Assembly: GCF_001642475.1 (NCBI RefSeq)
Contig: NW_019173991.1
Span: forward strand, 62,001-126,000
DNA length: 64,000 bases
Source: Fonsecaea monophora
Taxonomy: Eukaryota > Ascomycota > Eurotiomycetes > Chaetothyriales > Herpotrichiellaceae
Direction: 5' to 3'
The position numbers and the translations under genes were made by a program. The notes beneath the pieces are model-generated. The model did no database searches. It was not told where the DNA came from and saw only the letters and a list, made by a program, of their open reading frames with translations. Positions 1 through 11,233 of this stretch are shown here, in pieces. The number at the start of each line of letters is the position of its first letter. Within the stretch, counting starts at the first letter, position 1.

Positions 1-448
1 TATGCACTGATGAGGGAACCGAAGAAAGAGGGCTGTCATCATCACTGTCGAAACCAAGGACCGCCGACCCAAGGACGTCTTGCACTGTCTGCAGACCCTT
101 TTTGATTTCAGCCTCAAGCCTTGCTGCAGTTGAATTCAAAGGAGAATCAGAAGCCTGCGACAATTCCAGATGGCAAACTTGGGCCCCATCCTGCAGCAAG
201 TTGGCGGTGCCATTTGGTGCAGAATCGTGATAAGTGTCGTGCTTGTCAACGACGGTGTCGCTTTGCTTTGTTCGGCTGTCGTCACCATCAAGGGGGTTGT
301 CGCACCCCTTCACAGACTGCGCATTATTCGAGGCAGTCTCAGAGATTGTCCCACGCGCCGGGCCGCTGTCGAGACTTCCATTCCTGCCGTCTTCTTCTTC
401 GTCGTCGTCAGAGTCTGGCACATATCCACGCTCCCTCCAATTCGCCAT
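1..448 (-). CDS. acidic hypothetical protein, N-terminal part, runs off left edge
   Basis: The minus strand is open from an ATG at 448-446 to the window edge, about 149 codons with no stop. The protein begins MANWRERGYVPDSDDDEEED and continues rich in Asp, Glu, Ser and Thr. There is a short amphipathic stretch around residues 108-125 (ARLEAEIKKGLQTVQDV). The ATG has a purine at -3. The start (hydrophilic, then 'GYVPDSD' and an acid run) looks like the disordered N-terminus of a fungal nuclear protein, but I cannot name the family. The rest, including any domain, lies outside the window. It is a real coding candidate because the frame stays open across low-complexity acidic codons while the other minus frames carry stops. 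Function unknown. Confidence 0.6.
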   Translation of the reverse strand, partial: MANWRERGYVPDSDDDEEEDGRNGSLDSGPARGTISETASNNAQSVKGCDNPLDGDDSRTKQSDTVVDKHDTYHDSAPNGTANLLQDGAQVCHLELSQASDSPLNSTAARLEAEIKKGLQTVQDVLGSAVLGFDSDDDSPLSSVPSSVH

Positions 449-1751
449 CGCCGTTGCTTTCCATGTTCTGCCTTGTTTGCGTGCCGGAGACTGTCGATAT
501 TGGTGAAAGCTCTTTGGTTTCTCTGTTGCGCGTCATGAATGGCGAAAGACGCGTCGAGGCTGGAATGATGAGGGGCGCCAAGGCGAGGGTGCGGAATTTC
601 CTCCGATTGGTTCTTGAATTTGTGAGGCTTCCTGCAGACCATTTGATTCCTGTGCCTGCAGGTGACACCCGGCTAAGGATCTTTCAAGAGGACAGAAAAT
701 GAGTTATCGGTGGGCTGGTTGGGCACTGGTCATTGGGCTCGGTGTACTCAATGGTGAAGCCATCTCTGACCGGCGCAGAAATCATTGCTGATGTAGCTTT
801 ACAGGGTACATGACCTTCAAGCCTGCCTTTGAAGCCCGAGCACTGGAGAAGTTCAAGGAAGAGTTGGTCTATGTTTCCGACAACTACCCGGATGGCTGCT
901 GATACCTTCGCTCGAAATCTAGGGAGCGGGCTGCTTCGGAGCTCGGATCCAACATGATCGAAATTCCAGCGCAGGGAAGCAACCATATTGTCTCTTCAGG
1001 CCGAAACACGCTGGGCGCAAGGGGAAATGAGTGATCACCCTACAGACAGGCGTCAAGCTGTAGCGTCAGGCTGTTCGTTTACCTCTTTCCTCTCCGATAT
1101 TCGATCCAAAAGACGTGACAGATGGTGCGAAGGAGAAGTGAAGATCTACATCGTTACCACCATCCGACAACGAAGGATTGAAGAGCGAGTCGAGACTTGT
1201 CCGCATTCCTCATGACGGCAGTTGTGGGAGCACACAGTCCCCAAATCCCGGCCTTCGGATTGATGGAAAGCGGTGCACTTGAGAATTGCTGCGTCCGGAA
1301 CCCACAGCCACCAGGTGTCAAGAGCAAACAGATCTTGAAGTTTTCAGAAGTGCGGCTATCTGAATAAGATGTGATGGGATCGTGCTTGCTGCCGTGACCA
1401 ATGGATATTGGGCTACAACAAGGAGATATTCTGACCTATAGGTACAGAGCACTACAAACATCACCGTGATGTTTGAAGAAAGTACTATTGAGACATTGCT
1501 CAAGGATTCCAGGACAACCAGTGCCTTCACGTGTAGTTAAATTGCTGCTGACTTGAGAATTCTATGCTAAGAGCTACCGGACTCTGGTAGCTGGTAGTTG
1601 ATGGCCAAAGCTGCTGGCCAAGTCTTAGGTGTTTGGGATCTTCAGATCCATTAGCCCGTCATCAAGTTCGTCCCAGCCACAGAGATCCTCCTGGCCTTTC
1701 ACATTCGAGAAGTTGTAGCTGGGCAAGAGATGAAATGCCGTTGACATGCCA
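449..1751. other. intergenic, no supported gene
   Basis: This stretch lies between the head of the left-edge gene and the tail of the Ies2 gene. It holds only short open frames without recognisable domains. A 40-codon minus-strand frame at 1625-1747 just downstream of the Ies2 stop reads like protein, but I could not join it to anything. Confidence 0.5.
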
Positions 1752-3684
1752 TCATTCAGTCTCTTGAATGAGCATATTGCTGCTCGAAGGGTATGGCGGG
1801 CCAAAGTAACGGCCGACTTTCTTCCCCAACCATTCTTCTGGCACCCCCAGTCTCACGCCCTCTTGCGTGCTGATCCATCTGGTATAGAGTGGATTGGCTC
1901 TCTGAGGCAGGTCTTCTTCCTCGTATGGTGATCCAGCCGCAGCAGCAGCAGCCGCTGCCGCAGCCAAGGTCTCTGGCTTTGGAGCAGCGCCTCGCGCTTT
2001 TGAGACTTGAGGTTTAAGCTGAGATGCAATCAGCACAAATCAGAGGAAACAGGGATATTTGCGTACCAATCTGTTCAAAGCAGCCGTCTTCTCCTCCTGC
2101 ACTTTGCGCTTGGTGAGTTCTTTTCGCTTTCTGGCATGTTCGTCCTTCTTCATTGCTTTCTCCTCGTCCGTGAAGAACTAAATCCAGTCAGCGATGAGCC
2201 CAACTGCCCGTGACCGATATAGTTTGCATCATACCTTTCGTTGCTGCGGTGCCATATCCAGCGCCATGAGAGTGCCCTGATCCTCTGGCCTACCCCGTTG
2301 CCTCTTGGTCAGTCTAGTGATATCAGGAGTGGCAGCACCAGAGGCAGGCGTCTCATCACTGCTATCGTCTAGATCGTCATCGTCATCGTCGTCGTCGTCG
2401 ACTTCCTCGTCTTCACCTGGAGCATCCTCCTCAACCACAATCTCTTCTTCCTCACCCTCCGCGTCCTCGTCGTGCACGTTTATTGTGGGCTCCTCGTCTT
2501 CATCAGAGAGGTCAGATGAATTGCCGACTTCGTCTTCTTCCTCGTCCGACACATCCTCTGATGCATCCTCCATCTCCTGCTCCTCAACAGACTTAAGGGG
2601 GCCAACCTTCGCTGGAGTGACGATGAGTTTGGGCTTGGCTGCTGGTTTGTTGTTGGCCGGTGGTTTCAATGTTATCTTTGGTGGTTTGGGAGGAAGATGG
2701 CGTCTGGCTGGAGGCGGAGGAGGAGGCGCGTCTTCCATCTCCACGTCTTCATCGTCAGTGCCACCTTCAGGTTCAGCGCCGAGCCGATCGAAGTCGGTAG
2801 GCTCCTCTTCCTCGTCCTCGTCTTCATCATCGTCTTCTTCCTCATCCTCGTCCTCGTCTTCTTCATCTTCAATATCGCTCTCACCGTACTCTGCGTACGT
2901 CGGCCGCCGGCTACCTCGAGCGCTGGCTCTAGCAGTCAAAGCAGAACGACGACTGCTTCGCGGACCATCGAGAACTTGGCCGCCGCCAAGGGTGTCATGG
3001 AGTGATTCAACCTCGTTGGCCCGCATGACTTCTCGCAGCTTGCTTGGAGGAGCCTTGACGGTCAATTTGAGGCTTTGTCGTCTGTCGTCTGCAGAGCCCG
3101 CCCCACGTTGAACAGTTGCGGAAGAAACGTTGCTTGCAACAGCTGATGCCCCTGATCGCCGTGGCCTGGACGATGCCGGGGTCGACGCCGCCGAAGAACT
3201 AGAAGTTCAATTAGCTCTTGCGCGGACACGAGGTACATAGCATAATGTAGTGAAAGACAGTGTGGAACATGCTGTTATAGCTTATTTTCTCGGTCTCCCA
3301 GGAGACGCGACAGAGATTTTGGGCCAAATCAGCGATTACAAGATTGACGCGACTGAATGTGAATCGACGTGTGCCCAGGTAGATATTCACTGTTGAGTCC
3401 AGGAGCTGGTCTGATCCTCATTTTGGTGACAATGAGCTGCACCCACAAAAGATCCCAACTGCGACAATGATTGAGCCTTTCCACCAAAAGGTTGTGGAAT
3501 CAAGGAGGTAAAAGTGTCTTTGCGCACAACGAGAACTGCGCACTTACTCATATCTGCCTGTTCGCCTCATTGAGTCTGTTCTTCTTGGATCATAATCTTC
3601 ACCGCTGCCCAGATCTGACTCTTCGGTAAAGTCTTCGGTGGCCTCACTAATCTGACGTCGCACACGTCGGCTTCTATCTGTCAT
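1752..3684 (-). CDS. IES2: INO80 chromatin-remodelling complex subunit Ies2 (PAPA-1 domain)
   Basis: Four exons on the minus strand: 3684-3548, 3198-2235, 2177-2067 and 2018-1752 (492 aa). Introns are 349, 57 and 48 nt with GT...AG ends. The first exon is short (MTDRSRRVRRQISEATEDF...). A large exon follows, with very acidic Asp/Glu tracts separated by a Pro/Lys-rich linker. The conserved part spans the two small introns: LTKRQRG, then LMALDMAPQQRKFFTDEEK, a Lys/Arg-rich coiled stretch, then AALNRLLKPQVSKARG. That is the PAPA-1 region of Ies2/INO80B. The C-terminus carries TRWISTQEGVRLGVPEEW. Ies2 activates the Ino80 ATPase in the nucleus. The open frame through the large exon would begin at TTG, so the true ATG is in the upstream exon. 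The 349-nt intron is long for this window. Confidence 0.88.
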
Positions 3685-4212
3685 GTTTCTCTGAGGTTTC
3701 AAGCTCGGCTAAATGCCTAGGTTCTCCGCCTTTGGTGGTATGCGTCTGGCCCTGGATTCTCGTGGAATTCTCGCGTCCGAGGTCGTGTTTTCTGGACTAG
3801 ATGCGACCCCTGAGATCCAGAAGCAATATTCGCGGCTTTGCACAGGTCTAAACAAATGGTTCGATGATTAAGATTGATTGTCGATGTGACTCAAATCCTG
3901 AAATACGTAAGTAGCGAAATATCTGATGCAGCAACTTCCTCAACAATGCAATGCGTGGGAAATGGTTGGTGACTGTGGCTGTTCCCGCCAAACCCAGCTT
4001 TGTGGCTGCTGTGGCTGCTGTGGCTAGTGACCCAGCCACAGGGACGAACGGTATCGCCAGCGCCACTTTCGCCGCCATATCAATGAGCCGAGGCTGGCAT
4101 TCTTCCCCAGTAAGTCTCGGTCATCCTCCAAGTACTGTGTGAAAGTGTCACAGTTTCTCTTCCAAGTGCAACCTCCTCGACTGTATTGACGCACTGTCGC
4201 TGGCGCTACAAT
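3685..4212. promoter_or_regulatory. divergent promoter region IES2 / PEX14-like
   Basis: About 530 bp separates the Ies2 start (minus) from the peroxin start (plus). It must hold both promoters and leaders. I see no clear TATA box or repeat beyond a short GTGGCTGCT duplication near 4001-4022. Confidence 0.5.
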
Positions 4213-5457
4213 ATGGTCCACGAAGATCCCAAGAAGACTCCCTCCATTCCCTCATGGCAGCAGCAGTACACCTCGGAGCAAAAGGACGGGAACTCTTCTT
4301 CGCATGACCAGCCCCCAGATACCAGCACACGGTCACCTCCGCCACCTTCAGAAATACCTCTTCTTGAGCAAGCCCGAAAGTTCCTCGAAGACGAGTCTAT
4401 ACAAAATGCCTCGCGCGAACGCAAAGTTGCGTTCTTGGAGAAGAAAGGTGTACAGACAGAAGAGATAGAAAAGCTTCTTGGACCGGAACACTCAAGTCCT
4501 TCGACGCCCTCTGATGAGGACTCTGAACTAAAAACCATACACGACAGTAGCCAAACGCAGGCTTCAGATGGCAAAGAGACGGAGTCAACCACAAAGTCGG
4601 TCGGTGAAGAAGCGCGATCGCAATCCACCACAGTTGCGCAGAAGCGCGACGTACCCCCGATCATCACCTATCCAGAATTTCTGCTGAAACCCCAAAAACC
4701 GCCTCCGCTGGTCACTTTCGAACGCCTTGCCCATGCAGCCTACGTTTTCGCGGGTGCGTCTGCCTTGACATGGGCCGCAAGCAAATACATTGTGCAGCCC
4801 ATGATCGAATCCCTCACCGAAGCTCGCCACGACCTTGCAGAAACTGCGAAGACAGACCTTGAAACTCTCAACAAGAAGCTGGAATCCACCGTATCCCATA
4901 TCCCCTACATACCGAGCAGCACTGCCCTGCAACAGCAAAAAGCTCAAGACGACGACGACGTTGAATCCGTGGATTCAGACCCAACAGAACTGTTCCACCG
5001 CGATGTCGCAACACAAACGTCCCCCCGGCCTTCTCGGGCGATGTCATTCTCCTCCTTTCCAGATAACGACCACCTGTACGCGCAAGATCCCACAACGTCA
5101 CAGTCTTCGCGTTTGCGCTCCTTGCACTCCACGCTCTTCTCTCTGCTCAATTCCCAAAACAATAGCTATTCTCAAGACCGCCTGAAAGATTCTGTGAGTG
5201 GCTTTCAAGCCGTCATTGACAAACTCGAAGCAAGTCACAATCCATTTCAGGTCGACTTCATGGGATCATTCTCCAGCTACAGCGGACCGGGCACATCAAC
5301 TGCGACAGGCACAGATAATAAACAAAAGAAGCAAACGCCCGTCAACGAGGCGACAAAGTTCAGGAACGAGATCCGCGCGCTGAAAGGCGCGTTACTCAGT
5401 TCGAGGAATTTCCCAACGGCCAGACCAGCGCAGCCATTCACGTTGCCATCCAGATGA
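4213..5457 (+). CDS. PEX14: peroxisomal membrane docking protein, Pex14-like
   Basis: Uninterrupted frame of 414 aa. The first ATG (4213) is nine codons inside the longer open frame. The N-terminus is disordered. Residues 48-90 carry the Pex14 N-domain (IPLLEQARKFL, then AFLEKKGVQTEEIEKLL) that in the family binds Pex5 and Pex19. Residues about 167-192 form one hydrophobic segment (ERLAHAAYVFAGASALTWAA), as in Pex14 proteins at the peroxisomal membrane. A coiled region follows (about 200-225), then a long Ser/Thr-rich tail. Family role: docking of the PTS receptor at the matrix-protein import pore. Filamentous fungi also have the hybrid Pex14/17 (Pex33), which shares this N-domain; sequence alone does not let me exclude it. 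Confidence 0.85.
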   Translation: MVHEDPKKTPSIPSWQQQYTSEQKDGNSSSHDQPPDTSTRSPPPPSEIPLLEQARKFLEDESIQNASRERKVAFLEKKGVQTEEIEKLLGPEHSSPSTPSDEDSELKTIHDSSQTQASDGKETESTTKSVGEEARSQSTTVAQKRDVPPIITYPEFLLKPQKPPPLVTFERLAHAAYVFAGASALTWAASKYIVQPMIESLTEARHDLAETAKTDLETLNKKLESTVSHIPYIPSSTALQQQKAQDDDDVESVDSDPTELFHRDVATQTSPRPSRAMSFSSFPDNDHLYAQDPTTSQSSRLRSLHSTLFSLLNSQNNSYSQDRLKDSVSGFQAVIDKLEASHNPFQVDFMGSFSSYSGPGTSTATGTDNKQKKQTPVNEATKFRNEIRALKGALLSSRNFPTARPAQPFTLPSR

Positions 5458-6332
5458 GGGCTGCTGAGCAGGTACTGTATCAGTTGGGAAAGGTCTCTAT
5501 TTTGCTGGAAGCTATTGCACGGACTACAGAAGTTGTATGATACCCTTTTGAGCTTCCAATGCTTCGAGACAGCCTTAAAATGTTAGTTGGATTTCATTGT
5601 AACAAGCGTGCCAATGTTTCAGTAAGGAAACATATTCCCTCGATAGCAAACGAAGAACTCGCCTTTTTCAATTAAGGAAGCAAAATCCCGCTTTTGCTAT
5701 TGCTACTGTGTCTGCCCATGAAAGCCCCTTTGATGGTGATGTTCTATCCACCCACCTATACCAGGTCCTCTCCGCGTGACAAAGAGAGGCAGGCCAGTCC
5801 AACCCACCACGCTGTTGGACACATTATATGCACAGACGGCCTGTTCGAGCCATGTACGCCTCTTTCTGTCTTGAATACTTAGGGTACTCGTCCATGCATG
5901 CATGGATAGTTCTGCGAGCATTCTTCTCAAATCTCGTCATTCATTCGTTCGTCTTGTCTACTGAGTATGCATGTATGTAAGTGCCTCCCGTGGACGTACG
6001 TATGTCGCTCTACATGGTGGATGATGGTACTCTAGGCTAAAAGACTGGCAGGGCAGGAGAGTGGAAGAATAGCAGAGTAAGAGAAGTTGGTGTTTGTTGC
6101 TCGCTCCGCTCCAAATACAAGTCAAGTCGGCCGTCCTGGCAAGGGGTTTGCACTTTCTTAGTCATATCCGCGATATTCTTCTATCCTACCATCCAGCCAC
6201 CCGCCTTAGCATGGGAAATCGTGTAGTCATGCTCGTCTTCGTAGGAAAACCTTCCCCGTCGTCCTGCTCAGAAAACTTTACCCTCGCCCAGGTCGACATG
6301 TCGACAGCCTTCCAAGTGTTGTCAACAACACC
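5458..6332. other. tail-to-tail intergenic region
   Basis: Converging 3' ends of the Pex14-like gene (plus) and SEC31 (minus). It contains AT-rich stretches and short ATGCATG/TACGTACGTATG-type repeats near 5900-6005 that are low-complexity only. No gene supported. Confidence 0.5.
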
Positions 6333-9300
6333 TCAAGGGGTGGCTCTGCACATGCCCACCAACCTCTTCACACCCACCATCCACTGTCCGCACTCCTCCA
6401 CCTTATTCGTATGCACATCCATCTGTATCTCCTGCGCCCTGGTAAAATCCCTTGCTTCTAGTGCTTGCGCTAGCTCAACTAGTTGCGCCACTGTATCCGG
6501 TTTAAGCAGATCCTCATTGTTCAGATGATCAAAGAGGATATCTAGCCGTTTCTCGGTATCAACCACTTGTGCTTTAAATGACTGTGGAGCTCGAGCCTTG
6601 ACACGCGCCATCTCGGACGAGAGGATGGTATAGATTGGTTGGGCAGAAGGGGGAATGTGTGTCCGGTCGCCCTTGGCTGTACGAGAATCCGTTAGTTTCA
6701 AAGAATCAGATACGACGACGTTTTCAACTTACGATACTTTCGCGCCGGAGGTGCAGTGGAGGCTTTGTTTGAACCCGCAGTGCCAGGCCGAGACGGTGGT
6801 CTTTGGGCTCCTGGCCCACTTCCTGTGGGAGGTGGTCCCGAGGAGATGAATTGTTGCTGGGGTGTCGGTATTGGTGGCGCTGTAGCTGACTGCGGAGTCT
6901 GTGTTGGTTGCGGTGGACCGTAGCTCGTCTGCCGCGTTGGTTGTGCTTGCTGGGTCGGGGCGTAGGGGTTTGACGGCGGAGCAGGCGTTTGGAAGGACGA
7001 GCCTTGGGGCGGCGGTGCGATCGATGGACGTGTACTAGGAGCAGTCGTATGCTGGCTGCCTCCTGCCGGTGCATATCTGTTGGGGGGTGTAGGAGCGTGA
7101 GAAGGAGGTGCGTTGTATGGAGATGGACCCCTGGGGATCGGCGGCGACATGATATTCTGCCCAAGGGGGGGTGATGTCACAGTCGGCGGCGCATAAGGAT
7201 TGCTTGCCGATGCAGGTCGCTCAAAAGAGGGTTGGCTACCTAGAGGAGACGTTACTCGCGGAGGTGGACCCGTCCCTTTCGGTGGAGGGGGAACTGGCGA
7301 GGCTCTCTGTCTCGCACCAAAAGGTGGAGCCGTGGGAGGAGACGTCACTTGCGGCGGTGGTGGGCTGAATGGATTCTGAACAGGCTGCGGTGGGACGCTG
7401 GGTGTGCCTCTTCTCGAAGTGGGAGGTTTGACAAACCCTTCCGGGATGTCATTCCAGTTGGACATACTTTTGTCTTGAGATGGCGGAGGAATGGCTGGAG
7501 ATTGATTGAACCTGGGAGGCGGTTGGATGGGATTTGGCTGTGGGGTGATGTATGGACCAGGGGGAGGAGGGCCGTGAGGCATTCTCATCTGTTGTGGGGG
7601 CTGGTAGCTACCGCCGACGGGAGCATATGGATTGGATGGGGTACTGATGGCCGTGGGTGGTGCGTAGGGATTGCTCGGCTGTAGGGCACTTGGGGCGTAG
7701 GGAGTCGGAACTTGAGGCGTTGGTGGCGTAAACGCAGTTGTTGGAGGCTGAAATTGTGACATGCCAGGCAGGGGTTTGTTTCTCGTCGTTATAGGGGCAG
7801 CTTGAGGAACAGCAGCTGGAGCGGCAGTCTTCTTCCTTGCCTGTTGGATGCGGCTCCTTGCAACATCCGCACCTGGATAGCTTGCTGGAAGCAGATCCAG
7901 ATATTTCTGGGCAACGTCTAGCTGGCCTGAACCAGCGACAATGTCGGCGTATTCCAGATATTTGCCGTACAAGGCTTCCAGCTTCCACTCCCCGGTTTTA
8001 GACAGCTCTCCGTCCTTAAAGTTGACCACTTGTCGGAAGATGGTAACCTTCTCGATGAAGTCTTGAAGACCACGAGCGTGTAGTGAAAATGCTGAAGATG
8101 CGTCCGCTTCCGAGGCTCCCGCCTCCTCGTGCTCTTTGAGCTCTTGGATCCAGATGGCGACAACCTTCTCCAGCTTGGAGCCAGCCAAGAAACAGAAAGA
8201 AGCATCTTTCCGTGAGACAGGAGAAAGATCATCGGTCTGTTCCTCAATCCTGTCGCCAAGTGCTTCGCAAAGATCTGGAAATTCTTGCTCATCAGCAAAC
8301 GTGCACAGCGTAGCCATGACTTCCTTCCAATTTGTGAGATCAGCATTGTGAACTGTATCCCATAGATTTTTGCCCACGACCGAAGCGAGTAGGCGCAGGT
8401 AGTTGGGTCCGCCAGATTGTTTGGCGAGATATGCTTCCTGAGCTTTCTTGATGCAGGCTTCGCCGCCACAGATAGCGATCATAAAGGCATCCGACATTCG
8501 GTTCTCTTGCAAACACACGTCCAGAGCTTTCTCGAATTGTCCCAGTATCAAGGCTCTTGTAATCTGCTTGTCTGCCTGGGACTCGGATCCGGTATATATC
8601 TGGAAGGGATTATTAGTCCTGGTACCCTTCGTGGCCGCCAATTCTGCCAAAAAGTCTCCATCGGCGGAGCTTGCGAAAATAGATTGAAACCGTTTGTGAG
8701 CTTTTGAGGCGCCGTTGACGGACGGCTTTTGCTCTTCTGAATTGGAATTGTCGTCCTCTGGGGTCTGCTGCTCGACACCATTGGCGCTGTCTTCGGCTTT
8801 GTCTTCAAAACCTAGGTATTTCACCAGCTCTGCTCGAGGATTCTTAGATACCAGAGTCTCAATGACCTTCCAATCAGCCTTCTCTTCCTCAGTCCTTGCA
8901 GATGCAACCCTGGCCTCACACAGGCTGCTGAGATCACCTGACTGAAGGGCTTTCTCGAAGGTTTCCGTTGCGCTCCCGACATTTGAGTCGACCTCGAATT
9001 TGCTGATGCAGATCTTTGAGGCTCTTGATTTCCCAGGGTCTGCTTGTTTCACACTGATGATTCTTCCACCAAAGCCAAAAGACACGGAAACGGGTCGCTC
9101 CAGCCACCTCGGTGCCTTGGTAAGGGAGAAAGATGAAGTCTGAGGTTGTGTCTGAGCTCTAGAGAAGAAGTCTTCTCCATCTGCAGCCTGGCTCTGGTCT
9201 GTCTGCGTGGTGCTCGGATTGGTGTTCTGTAGAGTCTGGATCTGGAGTTTGCCATCGAAAGACGCGGTCGCAAACATGTTCGGGTTATGAGGGTTCCACC

Positions 9301-10268
9301 TTGTCTGGAACGTCCAGTTTGTCACAACTGGATAGTCGCCATAGGCATCTCCAGTCTGGGGGTTCCATAGTATGGTTCTGTTATCCTTACCGCAAGATAG
9401 CAGGAGGTCGTGATCCTGTGGGCACCAAGCGACCGAAAGAACCCCCGAGTCATGCCCGCGAAGCACCTTTTCGGGCGCGTTAGAGTTTCTCAGATCCCAG
9501 ACCAAAATGACAGGCTCCTGCTCCAGCGGCACAGCAGTGATCAATCGTGTGGGCTTTTCAGGATCCCAAGCAATAGCACTGGCCGGTTTGCGTTGAAAGT
9601 TGTTGAGCGTCAAGCTCTCTTTCCTTGTTTTCATGTCCCATACTGTCACAAATCCTCCGCTACTTCCCGTGACCAGGATATTTGACACTTTCTTGTTCCA
9701 ATCGAGGCAATCGATATCGTCCGCCCGGGCAGCGGTGCTTCCAAGTCGTATAGGGGTGTCGAGGTGGTTCAGGTCTGAGATGAAGAGTTCTCCCTTGGCA
9801 CCACCCGTTGCGAGAAAATTCTGTATCTTGGGATTGAACTGTAGGGCCTTGATTGCCCCGCTGTGTATCTTGTGGGTGAAAATGGAGGCTTCTGCCGTGC
9901 TCGTGATGGCCTTATCCGCATCCCACAAGCCAAGTAACCCGTTGTCAAATGCTCCAGCAATAATCCCTCTCTTGTGTCCAGCCTGGGCCGGTGTCCAAGC
10001 AATGTCGTGAAAGCTGCGACTCGTCAGTAGACGTGCTAACAACGGATAGAACCACGTACCCCGTCTCAGTAGGGATGGTGACGGAGGGCTGCAATTCTTG
10101 ACTCTGTTCACCACTGTCCAATGCGAGATCCCAAAGTTCTAGACAAGTTTCATTGCTGAAATCGACGTCGACGGCACCAGACTTTGTGCCAGTTGCGATC
10201 CAAGACGAGGGCGCATCAGGAGACCACGCGAAAGTCGCTGTGCGTGGAATTTCCCTGAGGCGCACCAT
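6333..10268 (-). CDS. SEC31: COPII outer-coat protein Sec31
   Basis: Three exons on the minus strand: 10268-10060, 10013-6733 and 6676-6333 (1277 aa, normal for fungal Sec31). Introns are 46 and 56 nt. The N-terminus is MVRLREIPRTATFAWSP. WD40 repeats fill residues 1 to about 340, with blades ending WDL, WDAD, WDMKT, WDLRN and WNPQT. An alpha-helical solenoid covers about 500-790. A long Pro/Gln/Ser-rich linker with many NPYAPP motifs covers about 830-1150 and binds Sec23/Sar1 in the family. A conserved helical C-terminus follows (KGDRTHIPPSAQPIYTILSS, then FDHLNNEDLL). Sec31 with Sec13 forms the cage of ER-to-Golgi vesicles. The first intron interrupts the third WD region; reading through it gives a false start inside the gene. 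Confidence 0.97.
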
Positions 10269-10669
10269 GACGGGATGTGGTGCTGGGCTACTTCAAGGGA
10301 GGAAGAGAGGTAAACAGGAGTAAAGAAAGGCTAAGTCATGCAGCAGGAAAGAAACAAGCTTCAAGTGAACAGATAGACAGGAGAATCACAATTTAGCAAC
10401 CAGCTGGTCTCATCTTCCACTCTGATACATCTGAGGATTTCAACTTTCTGATCTGGACACCGTCGTTTGTCCAGAAGGTTTTAGGGCCGCAAAACGATTA
10501 GTGGCCTCCCAGCGTCATCCCTGACCCCCCCATATGTTGAACTCCGCAGCCGCAGCTTAGGCTGGCAGCACAGCGAGGCAGACCTCAACCCCACGTGATC
10601 TTGGTATTCCGCATTTTTTCGACTTTGAGCCTCTCTTTTCGAGTCCGTACAGGGCCGAGCAGCGCGAGA
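10269..10669. promoter_or_regulatory. divergent promoter region SEC31 / RRM gene
   Basis: About 400 bp between two divergent starts. No distinct motif recognised by eye. Confidence 0.45.
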
Positions 10670-11233
10670 ATGGCGGAGGGACCAAATCGCCCAAACAGTA
10701 CAATCTACGTTGGCGGTCTCGACACCAATCTTGTGACCGCCACAACTCTCTCGGAGGCGTTCGTCCCATTTGGCGAAATAGTGGACATAACGCTACCCAA
10801 GCCTGAGGCGCCGTCTTCGACAGATTTGCACCGCGGCTTTGGATATGTTGAGTTCGAGGATGCGGCTGATGCAAAGGAAGCAATCGACAACATGGATCAG
10901 AGTGAGCTTTACGGACGGGTGATCAAGGTAGCAATGGCCAAACCCGACAGAAAGGAAACCGGACAAGTTGGGTTAGGCAGCACCACCGCTATCTGGGAAC
11001 AAGTGAGTGTGACTAAAATTTGTCGATGCTTTATGTTTAGTTTGGTCATTCTTTCGCTTGTCAGACTAGGGAGGAAGAGTGCTAACCTTGTGGCAATCAA
11101 GGAGGACTATCTAGCAAAATATGGTACAGCGAACGAGGACAAGGCTGCTGTGGAAAGCGCAAAGAACGAGAGGCCCGCAGATCCCATGGATGGATTAGAG
11201 GGTCTAGATGTTGCTGGGCCGAAACCCGAGTGA
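10670..11233 (+). CDS. single-RRM protein resembling the RNA-binding half of cyclophilin E (PPIE/CYP33)
   Basis: Two exons, 10670-11002 and 11102-11233 (154 aa). Residues about 10-88 form one RRM with RNP2 as IYVGGL and RNP1 as RGFGYVEF. The rest of the pattern follows animal PPIE (FVPFGEIVDITLP, EAIDNMDQSELYGRVIKV), and so does the tail after the RRM (AIWEQEDYLAKYG). In PPIE a cyclophilin isomerase domain comes next. Here the protein stops after an acidic tail, so no isomerase domain is present. In animals PPIE acts in spliceosomes and chromatin; a spliceosomal RNA-binding role here is inference. The 99-nt intron is a multiple of three and stop-free, so unspliced message would encode an in-frame 33-residue insertion. 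Confidence 0.88.
   Translation: MAEGPNRPNSTIYVGGLDTNLVTATTLSEAFVPFGEIVDITLPKPEAPSSTDLHRGFGYVEFEDAADAKEAIDNMDQSELYGRVIKVAMAKPDRKETGQVGLGSTTAIWEQVSVTKICRCFMFSLVILSLVRLGRKSANLVAIKEDYLAKYGTANEDKAAVESAKNERPADPMDGLEGLDVAGPKPE

Noticed and set aside
1625..1747. 40-codon minus frame just after the Ies2 stop (MSTAFHLLPSYNFSNVK...)
   Set aside because: Protein-like composition, but no good donor in the last Ies2 exon joins it in phase and it has no recognised family.
2305..3111. Ser-rich plus-strand frame of 268 codons
   Set aside because: It is the antisense of the Asp/Glu-rich Ies2 exon, where GAC/GAG runs read as Ser/Leu on the other strand.
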